Of a stretch of 64,000 nucleotides of DNA, positions 43,530-52,713 are shown piece by piece. Numbering within the stretch: the first letter of the stretch is position 1; each line of letters starts with the position of its first letter. The notes under the pieces are model-generated. The model worked only from the letters and a program-made list of their open reading frames with translations. It had not been told where the DNA came from and made no database searches. Position numbers and translations under genes: made by a program. This stretch comes from an uncultured Lachnospiraceae bacterium (lineage in GTDB: Bacteria > Bacillota > Clostridia > Lachnospirales > Lachnospiraceae): the NCBI GenBank assembly GCA_910579395.1, contig CAJTUC010000014.1, positions 1 to 64,000 of the forward strand. The letters are read 5' to 3'.

Positions 43530-44636
43530 TTAATTTAATACTTTCTGAAAATGCTGGTAATCCTTGCAGGAATTCCAGTTTCCGCCCCAGGTAAAGCCGT
43601 GTTCTTTAAAGAGCTTATAACATAAATCTGTCTCGTCTATTTTATAAGGAAAATCTTTTGTCCGATCGACGTATATCTCGCTCCCTGGCGGAGAAATATA
43701 CGTTTCGCCGCTTCCGTCCCTGTTAAAGACGACATAGGGGTTGTAGAACGGATTGATGTCGATCGCACACCCGAGCGCGTGCTTGGACAGGCTGGTCGTG
43801 CCGTCTACGACCCGGTAATTAAAGCAGGAAGTATTGTTATCGGTTATAGAAGCTGTATCATCTGCCTGATACTCATCGACCAGTCTGATTTTTTCAATCT
43901 GGTATTCGTTCAGATACAGTTCATAAAAAATCTCCATCAGATCGTCCGCAATTCCTTTGTTGCAGATCAGTTCGCCAGACTGGACTTCGCCGTTAAAATC
44001 ATAATACAAAACGGAAAGATAACGCAGGTCATCATAGGAAATTGCTGGAACAGTGCCGTCTTCCAGGATATTGATAGCAGGAACGACAGAAGAAGCTGCT
44101 TCCTGCGCTGAGACCGGATAAGAAATTCCGGTAATTTTTGCCTTGATTTCCTCGTTCAATGGCTCATAGTAGAAACCATCCTGATAGACCGTGCGCTCAG
44201 CGGGAAGCGTGGCGTCTTCCGCTTTGTCCTGAATGGTGCTTTGCGGGGATTCTGCCTTATGGTTCTCCTTTTCGGGTTCATTTTGTGCTATTGGCATATC
44301 GTCTCCATTTGTTTCATCTTTGCTATCATCTATATGTGTGCTTTCCTTATCATATGCCGCTTCATTCTGTTTGACTGTATTTTCTCCGGATGCCGCGGAG
44401 ACTCCGGCTGTTGTCTGATTTTCAGTTGTCATCGGATTTGGGGCTGCCGTCTTTTCTTCGTCCGCAGTCTGGTTTTCTGTGGCCGCATTTTCCGCGGCCG
44501 CGGCCTGATTTTTATTGACATAATCAACGATTGATTCCGAACCCGCCAGAGTGCGGGACAGGAAACTGCATATAAGGATTAATGCAGCCAGAAAAAGAAG
44601 CGGTTTCAGGAGTTTATCGGTAAATTGCTTTTTCAT
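43530..44636 (-). CDS. M15 family D-Ala-D-Ala carboxypeptidase-like protein
   Basis: A 368-residue exported protein. An N-terminal membrane anchor (about 8-28) is followed by a disordered Glu/Asn/Ala/Thr-rich linker of roughly 120 residues. The C-terminal zinc-peptidase domain has SLSKHALGCAIDINP (zinc His and Asp) and EHGFTWGGNWNSCKDYQHFQ (catalytic Asp and zinc His), as in the VanY/L-Ala-D-Glu group. It likely trims peptidoglycan stems. AAAGGA precedes ATG 44636. It faces the BlaI/M56 pair, which may be functionally linked to cell-wall stress. Confidence 0.87.
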   Translation of the reverse strand: MKKQFTDKLLKPLLFLAALILICSFLSRTLAGSESIVDYVNKNQAAAAENAATENQTADEEKTAAPNPMTTENQTTAGVSAASGENTVKQNEAAYDKESTHIDDSKDETNGDDMPIAQNEPEKENHKAESPQSTIQDKAEDATLPAERTVYQDGFYYEPLNEEIKAKITGISYPVSAQEAASSVVPAINILEDGTVPAISYDDLRYLSVLYYDFNGEVQSGELICNKGIADDLMEIFYELYLNEYQIEKIRLVDEYQADDTASITDNNTSCFNYRVVDGTTSLSKHALGCAIDINPFYNPYVVFNRDGSGETYISPPGSEIYVDRTKDFPYKIDETDLCYKLFKEHGFTWGGNWNSCKDYQHFQKVLN

Positions 44637-44679
44637 GCGGGTAGGTCCTTTCATAGTAAAATGCAGCGAGTTTTCAGGA

Positions 44680-44738
44680 GTACCGTTACATTTTTAGCGG
44701 AGTGAAAGCGTGCCTTGAAGGGGAAACTTTTCCTGCAG
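44680..44738 (+). repeat. Dispersed repeat shared with 63369-63436 (minus)
   Basis: GTACCGTTACA, TTTTAGCGGAG, GAAAGCGTGCC and AAGGGGAAA occur here in the same order and spacing as in the reverse complement of 63436-63369, with few mismatches. Here it lies in the divergent region between the M15 gene and ecfA1. Confidence 0.7.
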
Positions 44739-44814
44739 CCGCCCCATATCGGTATTTCTGAAGTTCTCTCACACTAGTGTACCACAAAACCCTGCAATAT
44801 GATACTTGAATGAC

Positions 44815-44843
44815 TTGTAATTCTATCCATTATTTAGTACAAT
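44815..44843 (+). promoter_or_regulatory. Candidate promoter of the ecf operon
   Basis: TTGTAA (44815-44820), 17-bp spacer, TACAAT (44838-44843), 51 bp before the ecfA1 ATG. Its presence fits loss of co-transcription with rplQ. Confidence 0.55.
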
Positions 44844-44894
44844 AGGTGAATGACAGCAGTTGATTGTAAACTGATTTGGAAAATGGGATGACAA

Positions 44895-45773
44895 ATGGGA
44901 ATCATAAAAACGGAAAAATTAGTATTTGAATATATCAGGCGTGATGAGGAAGGCAATGTCGAGGGAATCACCCGCGCGGTCGATGAGGTGGACCTGGATG
45001 TTAAACAGGGCGATTTTGTTGCGGTCCTCGGTCATAATGGTTCAGGAAAATCCACGCTGGCAAAGCACATTAACGCCATTCTTTATCCGACAGAAGGAAC
45101 TGTTTGGGTGGACGGCATGGATACGGCTGAGGGGCAGAATCTCTGGGAGGTACGGCAGAGCGCAGGAATGGTATTTCAGAACCCGGATAATCAGATCATC
45201 GGGCAGGTAGTCGAAGAGGATGTCGGATTCGGGCCGGAAAATATGGGCGTTCCGACTGCGGAGATATGGGAAAGGGTGGAGGAGAGCCTGAAGGCCGTCG
45301 GTATGTATGAATACCGGAAACACTCTCCGAACAAACTCTCCGGCGGGCAGAAACAGCGGGTATCCATCGCGGGTGTCATCGCCATGCATCCCAAATGTAT
45401 CATTCTGGATGAACCGACGGCGATGCTGGATCCTAACGGACGGAAAGAAGTCGTGCGGGCAGTCCGGGCGCTGAATGCGGCGGAAGGGATTACCGTTGTA
45501 CTGATCACCCATTATATGGAAGAAATCATTCACGCTGATAAGGTCTTTGTGATGGATAAAGGCAAGATTGCCATGCAGGGAACGCCGAGGGAAATCTTTT
45601 CCCATGTGGAGCAGTTACAGGAACTGCGCCTGGATGTGCCGCAGGTGACTTTACTGGCGCATGAATTGCAGAAAAGCGGCATCGATATGCCGGACGGTAT
45701 TTTGACGATAGAAGAGTTTGTGCAAAGCATTTCCAACTGTGGAATCAGAATGTCTGCCAAAGCGGACAGATAG
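44895..45773 (+). CDS. ecfA1: ECF transporter ATPase EcfA1
   Basis: A 292-residue ATPase of the shared energy module for vitamin and metal uptake. Walker A GHNGSGKST is at 46-54, VFQNPDNQIIGQVVEEDVGFGPEN is the ECF-type Q-loop, LSGGQKQR the signature, LDEPTAMLDP the Walker B, and THYMEE carries the switch histidine. It is followed by ecfA2 after 10 bp. Confidence 0.95.
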   Translation: MGIIKTEKLVFEYIRRDEEGNVEGITRAVDEVDLDVKQGDFVAVLGHNGSGKSTLAKHINAILYPTEGTVWVDGMDTAEGQNLWEVRQSAGMVFQNPDNQIIGQVVEEDVGFGPENMGVPTAEIWERVEESLKAVGMYEYRKHSPNKLSGGQKQRVSIAGVIAMHPKCIILDEPTAMLDPNGRKEVVRAVRALNAAEGITVVLITHYMEEIIHADKVFVMDKGKIAMQGTPREIFSHVEQLQELRLDVPQVTLLAHELQKSGIDMPDGILTIEEFVQSISNCGIRMSAKADR

Positions 45774-45783
45774 GGGTGTAAAA

Positions 45784-46644
45784 ATGCCTTTGATCTTAGA
45801 TCATGTAGATTATGTATATGGCGGCGATACAGAGCTGGCCGTACATGCCTTAAAAGATGTGAATCTTGTGATACCCGACGGGCAGTTCATCGGCCTGATC
45901 GGTCATACCGGTTCCGGCAAGTCAACGCTCGTACAGCATTTGAACGGGCTGATCAAACCGACGGGCGGTTCCATATATTTTAACGGTGAAGATATCCATG
46001 ATGATGATTATGATAAAAAGAAGCTTCGAAGCAAGGTCGGTCTGGTCTTTCAATATCCGGAGCACCAGTTATTTGAAATCGACGTATTCACCGATGTCTG
46101 CTTCGGACCGAAAAACCTCGGACTGTCCAAGAAGGAAGCGGAGCTGCGCGCTTATGCGGCGCTAAAGCAGGTCGGGCTGGAAGATGAGTTCTTTTATCAG
46201 TCTCCTTTTGATCTGTCCGGCGGGCAGAAAAGAAGAGTGGCGATAGCGGGTGTACTGGCGATGAAGCCTGACATCCTGATTCTGGATGAACCGACGGCAG
46301 GACTCGACCCTAAGGGGAGAGATGAAATCCTGGACCAGATAGCCAGTCTGCATAGAGAGATGGGTATTACGGTCATTCTCGTTTCCCACAGCATGGAGGA
46401 CGTTGCCAAGTATGTAGAGCGCATCATTGTTATGAACAAAGGAAGCGTGCTTTATGACGATGTGCCGAAGGAAGTGTTCCGGCATTATAAAGAACTGGAG
46501 CAGGTCGGTCTGGCCGCCCCTCAGGTCACTTATATCATGCAGGCGCTTCATGAGAAAGGCTTTCCGGTCAATACGGAGGCTACCACGATTTCAGAGGCGC
46601 GGGATGAAATCCTGCGGGTCCTGGGAAACAAAGCAGACAGATAG
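45784..46644 (+). CDS. ecfA2: ECF transporter ATPase EcfA2
   Basis: A 286-residue second ATPase. Walker A GHTGSGKST, Q-loop VFQYPEHQLFEIDVFTDVCFGPKNLG, signature LSGGQKRRVAIAG, Walker B LDEPTAGLDP. The heterodimer with EcfA1 couples to EcfT. Start ATG 45784 is chosen over an upstream start inside ecfA1. Confidence 0.95.
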   Translation: MPLILDHVDYVYGGDTELAVHALKDVNLVIPDGQFIGLIGHTGSGKSTLVQHLNGLIKPTGGSIYFNGEDIHDDDYDKKKLRSKVGLVFQYPEHQLFEIDVFTDVCFGPKNLGLSKKEAELRAYAALKQVGLEDEFFYQSPFDLSGGQKRRVAIAGVLAMKPDILILDEPTAGLDPKGRDEILDQIASLHREMGITVILVSHSMEDVAKYVERIIVMNKGSVLYDDVPKEVFRHYKELEQVGLAAPQVTYIMQALHEKGFPVNTEATTISEARDEILRVLGNKADR

Positions 46645-46658
46645 GAGCAGGTAGAATT

Positions 46659-47471
46659 ATGTTACGCGATATTACATTGGGCCAGTATTATCAGGCGGAT
46701 TCCGTCATCCATAAACTGGACCCGCGGGTAAAACTGATAGCGACGATCACCTTTATCATTTCCCTTTTCATTGTCCAGAATATAGCCGGTTACCTGATAG
46801 CGGCGGCCTTTTTGGCATGTGTCATCAAGCTGTCCAGGGTGCCGTTCCGTTTTATGGTAAAAGGGATGAGAGCGATCGTTTTTCTTTTGCTGATCACCGT
46901 GGTGTTTAACCTTTTCCTGACACCGGGGGAGACGCTTATTTCAGTCTGGAAACTGACCATTACGAAGGAAGGTCTGAGGACCGCTGTTTTTATGGCAATC
47001 AGGCTGACTTTTCTCATTATCGGCTCGTCGGTGATGACGCTGACGACCACGCCGAACAATCTGACAGACGGCATGGAAAAACTGATGGCACCCCTGAAAA
47101 TTTTCAGAGTGCCGGTGCATGAGGTCGCGATGATGATGTCTATTGCTCTCCGGTTCATTCCTGTTTTATTGGAAGAAACAGACAAGATCATGAAGGCACA
47201 GATTGCCAGAGGCGCGGACTTTGAGAGCGGTAATCTGATGAAAAAGGCCAAAAGCCTTGTGCCGCTGCTCGTGCCGCTTTTTATCTCGGCATTCCGGCGG
47301 GCCAATGACCTTGCGATGGCGATGGAAGCGAGATGTTACCGTGGTGGAGAGAACAGAACGAAGATGAAACCGCTTCAGTATAAAAAAAGAGACGGGATTG
47401 CATATCTGACGCTTGTCTGCTATCTTTCGGTCTGCATCGGCGCGAATATACTCATTCGTCTGCCGTTTTAG
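46659..47471 (+). CDS. ecfT: ECF transporter transmembrane subunit EcfT
   Basis: A 270-residue protein with about six membrane segments. The coupling helices carry the two Ala-Arg-Gly-type motifs, in IMKAQIARGADFE and AMAMEARCYRGGENRTKM. It connects the ATPases to exchangeable S components, none of which is encoded here. Confidence 0.95.
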   Translation: MLRDITLGQYYQADSVIHKLDPRVKLIATITFIISLFIVQNIAGYLIAAAFLACVIKLSRVPFRFMVKGMRAIVFLLLITVVFNLFLTPGETLISVWKLTITKEGLRTAVFMAIRLTFLIIGSSVMTLTTTPNNLTDGMEKLMAPLKIFRVPVHEVAMMMSIALRFIPVLLEETDKIMKAQIARGADFESGNLMKKAKSLVPLLVPLFISAFRRANDLAMAMEARCYRGGENRTKMKPLQYKKRDGIAYLTLVCYLSVCIGANILIRLPF

Positions 47472-47519
47472 GAAGTGTGGATATAAAAAAGGTAAAATGA
47501 GCAGGAATGGCGGTTTTTT

Positions 47520-48260
47520 ATGAAAAGAATTATGCTGGTAGTGGCTTATGATGGAACGGCCTATCATGGGTGGCAGAGACAGCCGAACGGAGAAACGATA
47601 GAAGGTGTACTGAACCGTTGTCTTTCTGAACTTTTACGGGAAGAAATCGAGGTTATCGGCGCAAGCAGGACGGATTCCGGCGTTCATGCACTCTGTAATG
47701 TTGCCGTTTTCGATACCGATACGAATATTCCGCCCGCCAAACTGGCCTATGCGCTTAATGCGAGGCTGCCTGCGGATATTAAGGTGCAGCGTTCAGAAGA
47801 AGTGGATGCAGCATTTCATCCGCGGCATTGTGACAGCCGAAAAACGTACGAATACAGAATCTATAATGCGGCGTTTCCGATGCCGACAGAACGGCTGTAT
47901 GCTCATTTTTCCTATGTTTCGTATGATGTGGAGCGGATGCGGGAAGCGGCGGCATATTTTGTCGGAACACATGACTTTAAAAGTTTCTGCAGCGTGGATA
48001 CCCATGTGGAAAACACCGTGCGGATGATAGAGCATATGGAAATCGATAAAATGGGCAGCCTGATCGTTATCCGGGTAACGGGAAGAGGCTTTCTTTATAA
48101 TATGGTAAGAATCATGGCAGGAACGCTGATGGAAGTCGGAAGAGGCAATCTTGAGCCGCAGGATATAGAACGCATTTTGGAAGCGAAGGACAGGAGCGCG
48201 GCAGGACCTACTGCACCCGCTTGCGGGCTCACGCTTACGGCATATGAGTTTATCGTGTGA
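47520..48260 (+). CDS. truA: tRNA pseudouridine synthase A
   Basis: A 246-residue enzyme making pseudouridine at tRNA positions 38-40. YDGTAYHGWQRQPNGETIEG is the N-terminus, and the catalytic aspartate (D52) is in GASRTDSGVHAL. FHPRHCDSRKTYEYRIYN and GRGFLYNMVRIMAGTLMEVG are conserved. It is the last gene of the ecf operon. Confidence 0.96.
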   Translation: MKRIMLVVAYDGTAYHGWQRQPNGETIEGVLNRCLSELLREEIEVIGASRTDSGVHALCNVAVFDTDTNIPPAKLAYALNARLPADIKVQRSEEVDAAFHPRHCDSRKTYEYRIYNAAFPMPTERLYAHFSYVSYDVERMREAAAYFVGTHDFKSFCSVDTHVENTVRMIEHMEIDKMGSLIVIRVTGRGFLYNMVRIMAGTLMEVGRGNLEPQDIERILEAKDRSAAGPTAPACGLTLTAYEFIV

Positions 48261-48364
48261 GTTGGGCTGACTGTAAACAGTATGGAGACTAAAGCACTGA
48301 AAAAATATAGAATACGCCGGCTTATATCTATGTTTTCCGAAAGGTAAATATTTGTAAAAATCAG

Positions 48365-48393
48365 TTGACACGCATGGACGCGTATAATATAAT
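48365..48393 (+). promoter_or_regulatory. Consensus promoter of rplM-rpsI
   Basis: A perfect TTGACA (48365-48370) and a perfect TATAAT (48388-48393) are separated by 17 bp. Confidence 0.9.
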
Positions 48394-48399
48394 ATTTAA

Positions 48400-48574
48400 C
48401 TGTGACAGTGTTTAAAAATACCTTGCCACAGCCCCGGTCAAGGTATTTTGAATAGATGTACCAGAAGGATTGTTTAGAGGTTTCATTGTGCAGCCGGACA
48501 TCTGCACGACGGAATCAGAAGAACATCAAAGTAGACGATCAAAAGAAAGAACTGATTATCATGGAGGGAATACA
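48400..48574 (+). ncRNA. Leader of rplM (L13-leader type)
   Basis: An 11-bp hairpin AAAATACCTTG/CAAGGTATTTT (48415-48449) begins soon after the expected start site, and GTGCAG/CTGCAC (48488-48507) follows. Firmicutes often carry an L13 autoregulatory leader here; this sequence has the right place and size, but the match to the known motif was not tested. Confidence 0.55.
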
Positions 48575-49003
48575 ATGAAGACTTTTATGGCTAGTCCAGC
48601 TACAATCGACAGAAAATGGTATGTAGTTGATGCTGCGGATATGACACTTGGACGTTTGGCATCTGAGGTTGCTAAAGTATTAAGAGGTAAAAATAAACCG
48701 ATTTTCACACCGCATATCGATACAGGCGATTATGTGATCGTCGTAAATGCGGAGAAGGTAAAAGTAACAGGTAAGAAACTGGAACAGAAGATTTACTATC
48801 GTCACTCCGGTTATGTAGGCGGTATGAAGGAAACTACTTTGAAAGAGATGTTACAGAAACATCCTGAGAGAGTTGTTGAGTTCGCTGTAAAAGGTATGCT
48901 TCCCAAAGGACCTTTAGGAAGACAAATGTATACAAAACTTCATGTGTATGCAGGACCTGAGCATAAGCACGCAGCTCAGAAACCAGAAGTATTAACATTT
49001 TAA
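48575..49003 (+). CDS. rplM: 50S ribosomal protein L13
   Basis: A 142-residue early assembly protein. TFMASPATIDRKWYVVDAADMTLGRLASEVAKVLRGKNKP and FTPHIDTGDYVIVVNAEKV match the family. ATG 48575 follows TGGAGGG; upstream in-frame sequence is leader. Confidence 0.98.
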   Translation: MKTFMASPATIDRKWYVVDAADMTLGRLASEVAKVLRGKNKPIFTPHIDTGDYVIVVNAEKVKVTGKKLEQKIYYRHSGYVGGMKETTLKEMLQKHPERVVEFAVKGMLPKGPLGRQMYTKLHVYAGPEHKHAAQKPEVLTF

Positions 49004-49031
49004 TTCAAGGGACTGAAAGGAGAAAATTAAA

Positions 49032-49442
49032 ATGGCTAAGTCAGCGAAAACAACAGCAGCAAAATATTATGGAACTGGCAGAAGAAAAAAATCGGTTGCC
49101 AGAGTATATTTAGTACCGGGTAAAGGTGAAATTACTATTAATAAAAGAGACATTGATGATTATTTTGGATTAGAGACCCTGAAAGTTATCGTGCGCCAGC
49201 CTCTGGCAGCTACCGATACGGTAGATAAGTTCGATGCCATCATTACCGTAAAGGGCGGCGGATACACAGGTCAGGCCGGTGCTGTCAGACATGGTATCGC
49301 AAGAGCGCTTCTGCAGGCAGACCCGGATTACAGACCGACATTGAAGAAAGCCGGTTATTTAACGAGAGACCCTCGTATGAAGGAAAGAAAGAAATATGGT
49401 CTCAAAGCCGCAAGACGCGCACCGCAGTTCTCGAAGAGATAA
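49032..49442 (+). CDS. rpsI: 30S ribosomal protein S9
   Basis: A 136-residue protein whose C-terminal tail reaches the P-site tRNA. YYGTGRRKKSVARVYLVPGKGEITINKRDIDDYF and the tail RDPRMKERKKYGLKAARRAPQFSKR are typical. AAAGGAG lies upstream; it is the normal partner of rplM. Confidence 0.98.
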   Translation: MAKSAKTTAAKYYGTGRRKKSVARVYLVPGKGEITINKRDIDDYFGLETLKVIVRQPLAATDTVDKFDAIITVKGGGYTGQAGAVRHGIARALLQADPDYRPTLKKAGYLTRDPRMKERKKYGLKAARRAPQFSKR

Positions 49443-49462
49443 TTCTGATAAATTTTCTCTTG

Positions 49463-49536
49463 AGACAGACAAACGAAATATCAATTATGGATTACAATCC
49501 CCAGAACCTGCAGGCTTTGGGGATTTTGTCTGTTTT
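49463..49536 (+). terminator. Terminator of rplM-rpsI
   Basis: AATCCCC/GGGGATT (49496-49502 with 49519-49525) followed by T-rich sequence, extended by an ACAGACAA/TTGTCTGT outer pairing. It ends the rplM-rpsI unit. The next 180 bp to 49715 show only an 18-bp TTTTGACAA/TTGTCAAAA dyad near 49551-49571 and no gene. Confidence 0.65.
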
Positions 49537-49715
49537 AAAGGGGAAATATTTTGACAAAAAGTTGTCAAAATAGGCACAGAATTAAAAGAAATGGAGAGGG
49601 TATCGCTTAATCATCTAATTCGATATTTTGCGGCACCCTCAATAATTCGTTGATTTTTGCAGATAAGAAGAATAAAATTATTTTATTCAGGAAGAGGAAA
49701 TGACAGGTGCAATCG

Positions 49716-50161
49716 ATGAACACAAAAGCATATATGGTTATTATCAAAGGTGAAATCAGGACATCGGAGGTACAATCGTGTCAGTATGACCATCTTACAA
49801 ATAAATGGGATATTACATTCCGTAAAGGCAAAACCTATTCATATAGCTGTGAAAATATAGAATTTTGAAGAATCCGGCTTTGCTGGAGGAACATGAACGA
49901 AAGTATGCAATGAATCCCGCCACTCACATTGATTTTCTGATTTATAATAGAATCAGTAAAAAACCGGTACTCGCTATTGAGGTTGACGGATATGCTTTTC
50001 ATAAAGAAGGGACGGACCAGCGCTCGCGTGATGCCCTGAAAGATCATATTTTGGAATTGTATGAAATTCCCCTGCTGCGGTTTGGGACGAATGGCAGCGG
50101 TGAAAAAGAAAAAATGATGGCGAAGCTGGATGAAATGATGGACGGAGGTAACTTATCATGA
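49716..50161 (+). pseudogene. Remnant of a large helicase/nuclease: N-terminus joined to C-terminus
   Basis: A first frame (49716-49868) encodes TKAYMVIIKGEIRTSEVQSC and a YSYSCENIEF end, like the N-terminus of large clostridial AAA/superfamily I helicases. It stops, and an overlapping frame continues with LKNPALLEEHERKYAMNPATHIDFLIYN and AIEVDGYAFHKEGTDQRSRD, like the DUF559/DUF2726 endonuclease-type C-terminus of the same proteins. The several hundred residues of helicase core that should lie between are absent. Read as an internal deletion plus frameshift. The C-terminal part (49865-50161, 98 residues) might still be translated; its stop overlaps the next start. Confidence 0.6.
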
Positions 50162-50628
50162 AACTACTGATCAAACAACGCATATTCTCCTGGCGGGATT
50201 CCTACGATGTATACGATGAAAGCGGAGAGGCCAAATACACCGTCAAATCGGAACCATTCTCATTTGGGCACCAGCTTCATGTATATGACCGGAATCAGAA
50301 AGAAGTCGGCGTTATTCATCAGAAGTTGTTGGCCCTTTTGCCAGCCTTTGAAATAGAAATCAACGGAAGGAGCAGAGGAACGATTCAAAAGCAGTTTACC
50401 CTTTTTAAGCCGCGGTATGAAATCGATTATAACGGCTGGCGTGTGGAAGGGGATGTTTTTGGCTGGGACTATGATGTTTACGACGGATACAGCGTCGTAG
50501 TACATATTTCCAAGGAATTGCTTCATTGGGGCGATACTTATGTGATTGATTTCGGGAACCCGGAGGATGAATTGGACGGCCTGCTGTTGGTGCTTGCCAT
50601 TGATGCGGCGAATTGTACCCAGAACTAG
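50158..50628 (+). CDS. LURP-one-related family protein
   Basis: A 156-residue beta-barrel protein of the Tubby-like/LURP-one group (as B. subtilis YxjI). KLLIKQRIFSWRDSYDVYDESGEAKYTVKSE, HVYDRNQKEVGVIHQK and GWDYDVYDGYSVVVHISKE are typical. The function of bacterial members is unknown; relatives bind membrane phosphoinositides. ATGA overlap with the preceding remnant suggests coupled translation. Confidence 0.85.
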   Translation: MKLLIKQRIFSWRDSYDVYDESGEAKYTVKSEPFSFGHQLHVYDRNQKEVGVIHQKLLALLPAFEIEINGRSRGTIQKQFTLFKPRYEIDYNGWRVEGDVFGWDYDVYDGYSVVVHISKELLHWGDTYVIDFGNPEDELDGLLLVLAIDAANCTQN

Positions 50629-50656
50629 GGCAAGAAGACGGAAAAGGGAAAAGGAC

Positions 50657-52285
50657 ATGAAGGGAAAAGCTGTTAAAAGAAAAAGCGTTAACGGAAAAGG
50701 CAATGTGACCGTGAGATCAGCGGGGGCGCTGCTTCTTACAGTATTGTTTCTCACGGCCTGTGGTACAGAAGACCGGATTGATTCAGCAGACGGCCTGACG
50801 ATGTCGGATACCGCCGAAGAAACCGACATATATGTCAGTAAAAGCGCGAATGAAGAAGCGCAAAATACCGAAGAAGCGGAATCTCCCGAACTTCCGGAAG
50901 CAGCTGAACCCTGGACGGACCTAACGCCGCGTCCGATTGATTTCCCGTTTCCCTATTTTATGGAAGAATACACACTGTCGCTCGTACCGTTACGGGATGA
51001 ACCCGGCCAATATGCGTTGCGGCTTTGCGACGAATATGGAACAATTGTACAGCAGTTCTCCTGTGGCGCGCTGACGGAGCCGGTAACATATCAATATGAT
51101 GATCTATACTATGATTATTATGAGGACTTGGAAATCTTTTCAGAGGGCAGCTCTATAGGACTTCTTTTTCCTTTTGATCCGAATGGCGATGGGTTTATAG
51201 AGGAGGCAATCGAAATTCCCCGTTATGAGGATGTTGACGGGCCGAATATCATGGTGCGTGAAGAGGATGAAGACTATGTGGACAAGACGATGTATCAGCT
51301 GAATATGGAACAAAAGCGGATGGAAGAAATCGGGCGGTGGCATTTGGAAAAGGATACCAGAATGTTGGAAATATGGAACAGTATCGAGCAGAGAACTGTT
51401 TTTGAGGGGCAGACGGAGCTGGATGAGAACTGGGAGCCCGTGAATATGAAATATTACGGTTATCTTTTCTGGAATGCCAGATATCTGCTCGGCTCCTTTT
51501 CGGAACAGGACACGATTCCCGTTTGGATATCCGAGCCGAGGGAAGAAATGGGCGGGCGGGAAGAAAGCGGTTTTGAGTATGTGCAGTATGCTGTCTGGGG
51601 AAATTCCGGGTATACGGCAGAATATGTGGACCGCCGGTCCCTGTTAGAAGAATATGGGTTCAGCGGCAAAGAGCCGGACTACGAGTCTTACGATGAAAGA
51701 GGAGACCTCAGGCTGGAGCTGTATGTGGACGAGACATCGGGAACCGCCTGCGGCTTTGCCCACGATTATTGTTATTCATATGATCTGGATAAACGGGAAT
51801 ATATTTACGGTTTTACGATTGATTCCATACTGGAGCGTGATTGGGAAGAACCGGACCCGTTCAATATGAAATCCGTCAATGGAACGGACGGAGCGAATCA
51901 GGTGGAAGCATATGAAGAAAGATTGGATTACAGAGAAGACGGACAGCCGGATTATTTTGAATCACAGGGCTATATTGAATGGCTGCGGGATAAGGACGAG
52001 GAATACAAAGATACGCTTTTACAGATCAGTTATATCTATCGTGATGACGGCACTTTATACTATCGGGGATACCGGCATAACAGTTATGTATTCAGTACGA
52101 CTTTCTGTAACCTGAACAGTTACTATGACGAACGCGGAAGAGTCAGCTTCGAGGATGGCTATATTACCCATGGCGCTTATTATTATTACTATTTTTATGA
52201 GGATGATGGAAAAAAACCAAAATACTGTCTGGCATTAGATGACAATCTGGAGTATCATATTCCTGTAATGATACGTTTTCGGTAG
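50657..52285 (+). CDS. Large lipoprotein of unknown function
   Basis: A 542-residue lipoprotein. The signal sequence ends in the lipobox LTACG (about residue 33), then an acidic Glu/Ala/Ser linker. The mature protein is rich in Tyr, Glu and Asp, with a calcium-loop-like DPNGDGFIEE near residue 175 and several YDERG/YYDE segments in the C-terminal half that hint at YD-type beta repeats. No catalytic motif is recognised. AAAAGGA precedes ATG 50657. It follows the LURP-one gene by 28 bp. Confidence 0.78.
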   Translation: MKGKAVKRKSVNGKGNVTVRSAGALLLTVLFLTACGTEDRIDSADGLTMSDTAEETDIYVSKSANEEAQNTEEAESPELPEAAEPWTDLTPRPIDFPFPYFMEEYTLSLVPLRDEPGQYALRLCDEYGTIVQQFSCGALTEPVTYQYDDLYYDYYEDLEIFSEGSSIGLLFPFDPNGDGFIEEAIEIPRYEDVDGPNIMVREEDEDYVDKTMYQLNMEQKRMEEIGRWHLEKDTRMLEIWNSIEQRTVFEGQTELDENWEPVNMKYYGYLFWNARYLLGSFSEQDTIPVWISEPREEMGGREESGFEYVQYAVWGNSGYTAEYVDRRSLLEEYGFSGKEPDYESYDERGDLRLELYVDETSGTACGFAHDYCYSYDLDKREYIYGFTIDSILERDWEEPDPFNMKSVNGTDGANQVEAYEERLDYREDGQPDYFESQGYIEWLRDKDEEYKDTLLQISYIYRDDGTLYYRGYRHNSYVFSTTFCNLNSYYDERGRVSFEDGYITHGAYYYYYFYEDDGKKPKYCLALDDNLEYHIPVMIRFR

Positions 52286-52336
52286 AATGAAAAATACAGA
52301 GTACGAGACGATAAGGAGATTAGGAGGAGACAAGTT

Positions 52337-52675
52337 ATGCAGATGGATATCAAAGAGGTAAAATTGGAAATCTATGTTCCGGAGGAATATGTTGCGAAGA
52401 TCAGGGATGATCTGGCTGAGAGAGGTATCGGCAAGGTCGGTAATTACAGCCATGTTGTTGCTTATCAGGAGTCTAAAGGGTTCCGGAAACCTCTTGAGGG
52501 CAGCAAACCTTATCGGGGAGAAAAAGGAGAACTGTGCAGTGGAACGGAAGTAAAGATGGAAGTGCACTGTCCGATTGAAAAGGTAAAACAGGCTTTTCGG
52601 ATTATCCAGACGATTCATCCGTATGAAGAGCCGGTCATCGATATTATACCGCTGTTGAATGGGCAGCTGTTCTGA
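52337..52675 (+). CDS. Stand-alone NIF3/YqfO-type PII-like domain protein
   Basis: A 112-residue protein. VKLEIYVPEEYVAKIRDDLAERGIGKVGNYSHV and FRIIQTIHPYEEPVIDIIPL match the CutA/PII-like domain inserted in Nif3-family proteins, here without the Nif3 halves. It is probably a small trimeric protein of unknown ligand. AGGAGGAG precedes the ATG. Confidence 0.8.
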   Translation: MQMDIKEVKLEIYVPEEYVAKIRDDLAERGIGKVGNYSHVVAYQESKGFRKPLEGSKPYRGEKGELCSGTEVKMEVHCPIEKVKQAFRIIQTIHPYEEPVIDIIPLLNGQLF

Positions 52676-52713
52676 AAAGAGCAGAGACTACAATTGAACT
52701 TGATTTTGAGAGT

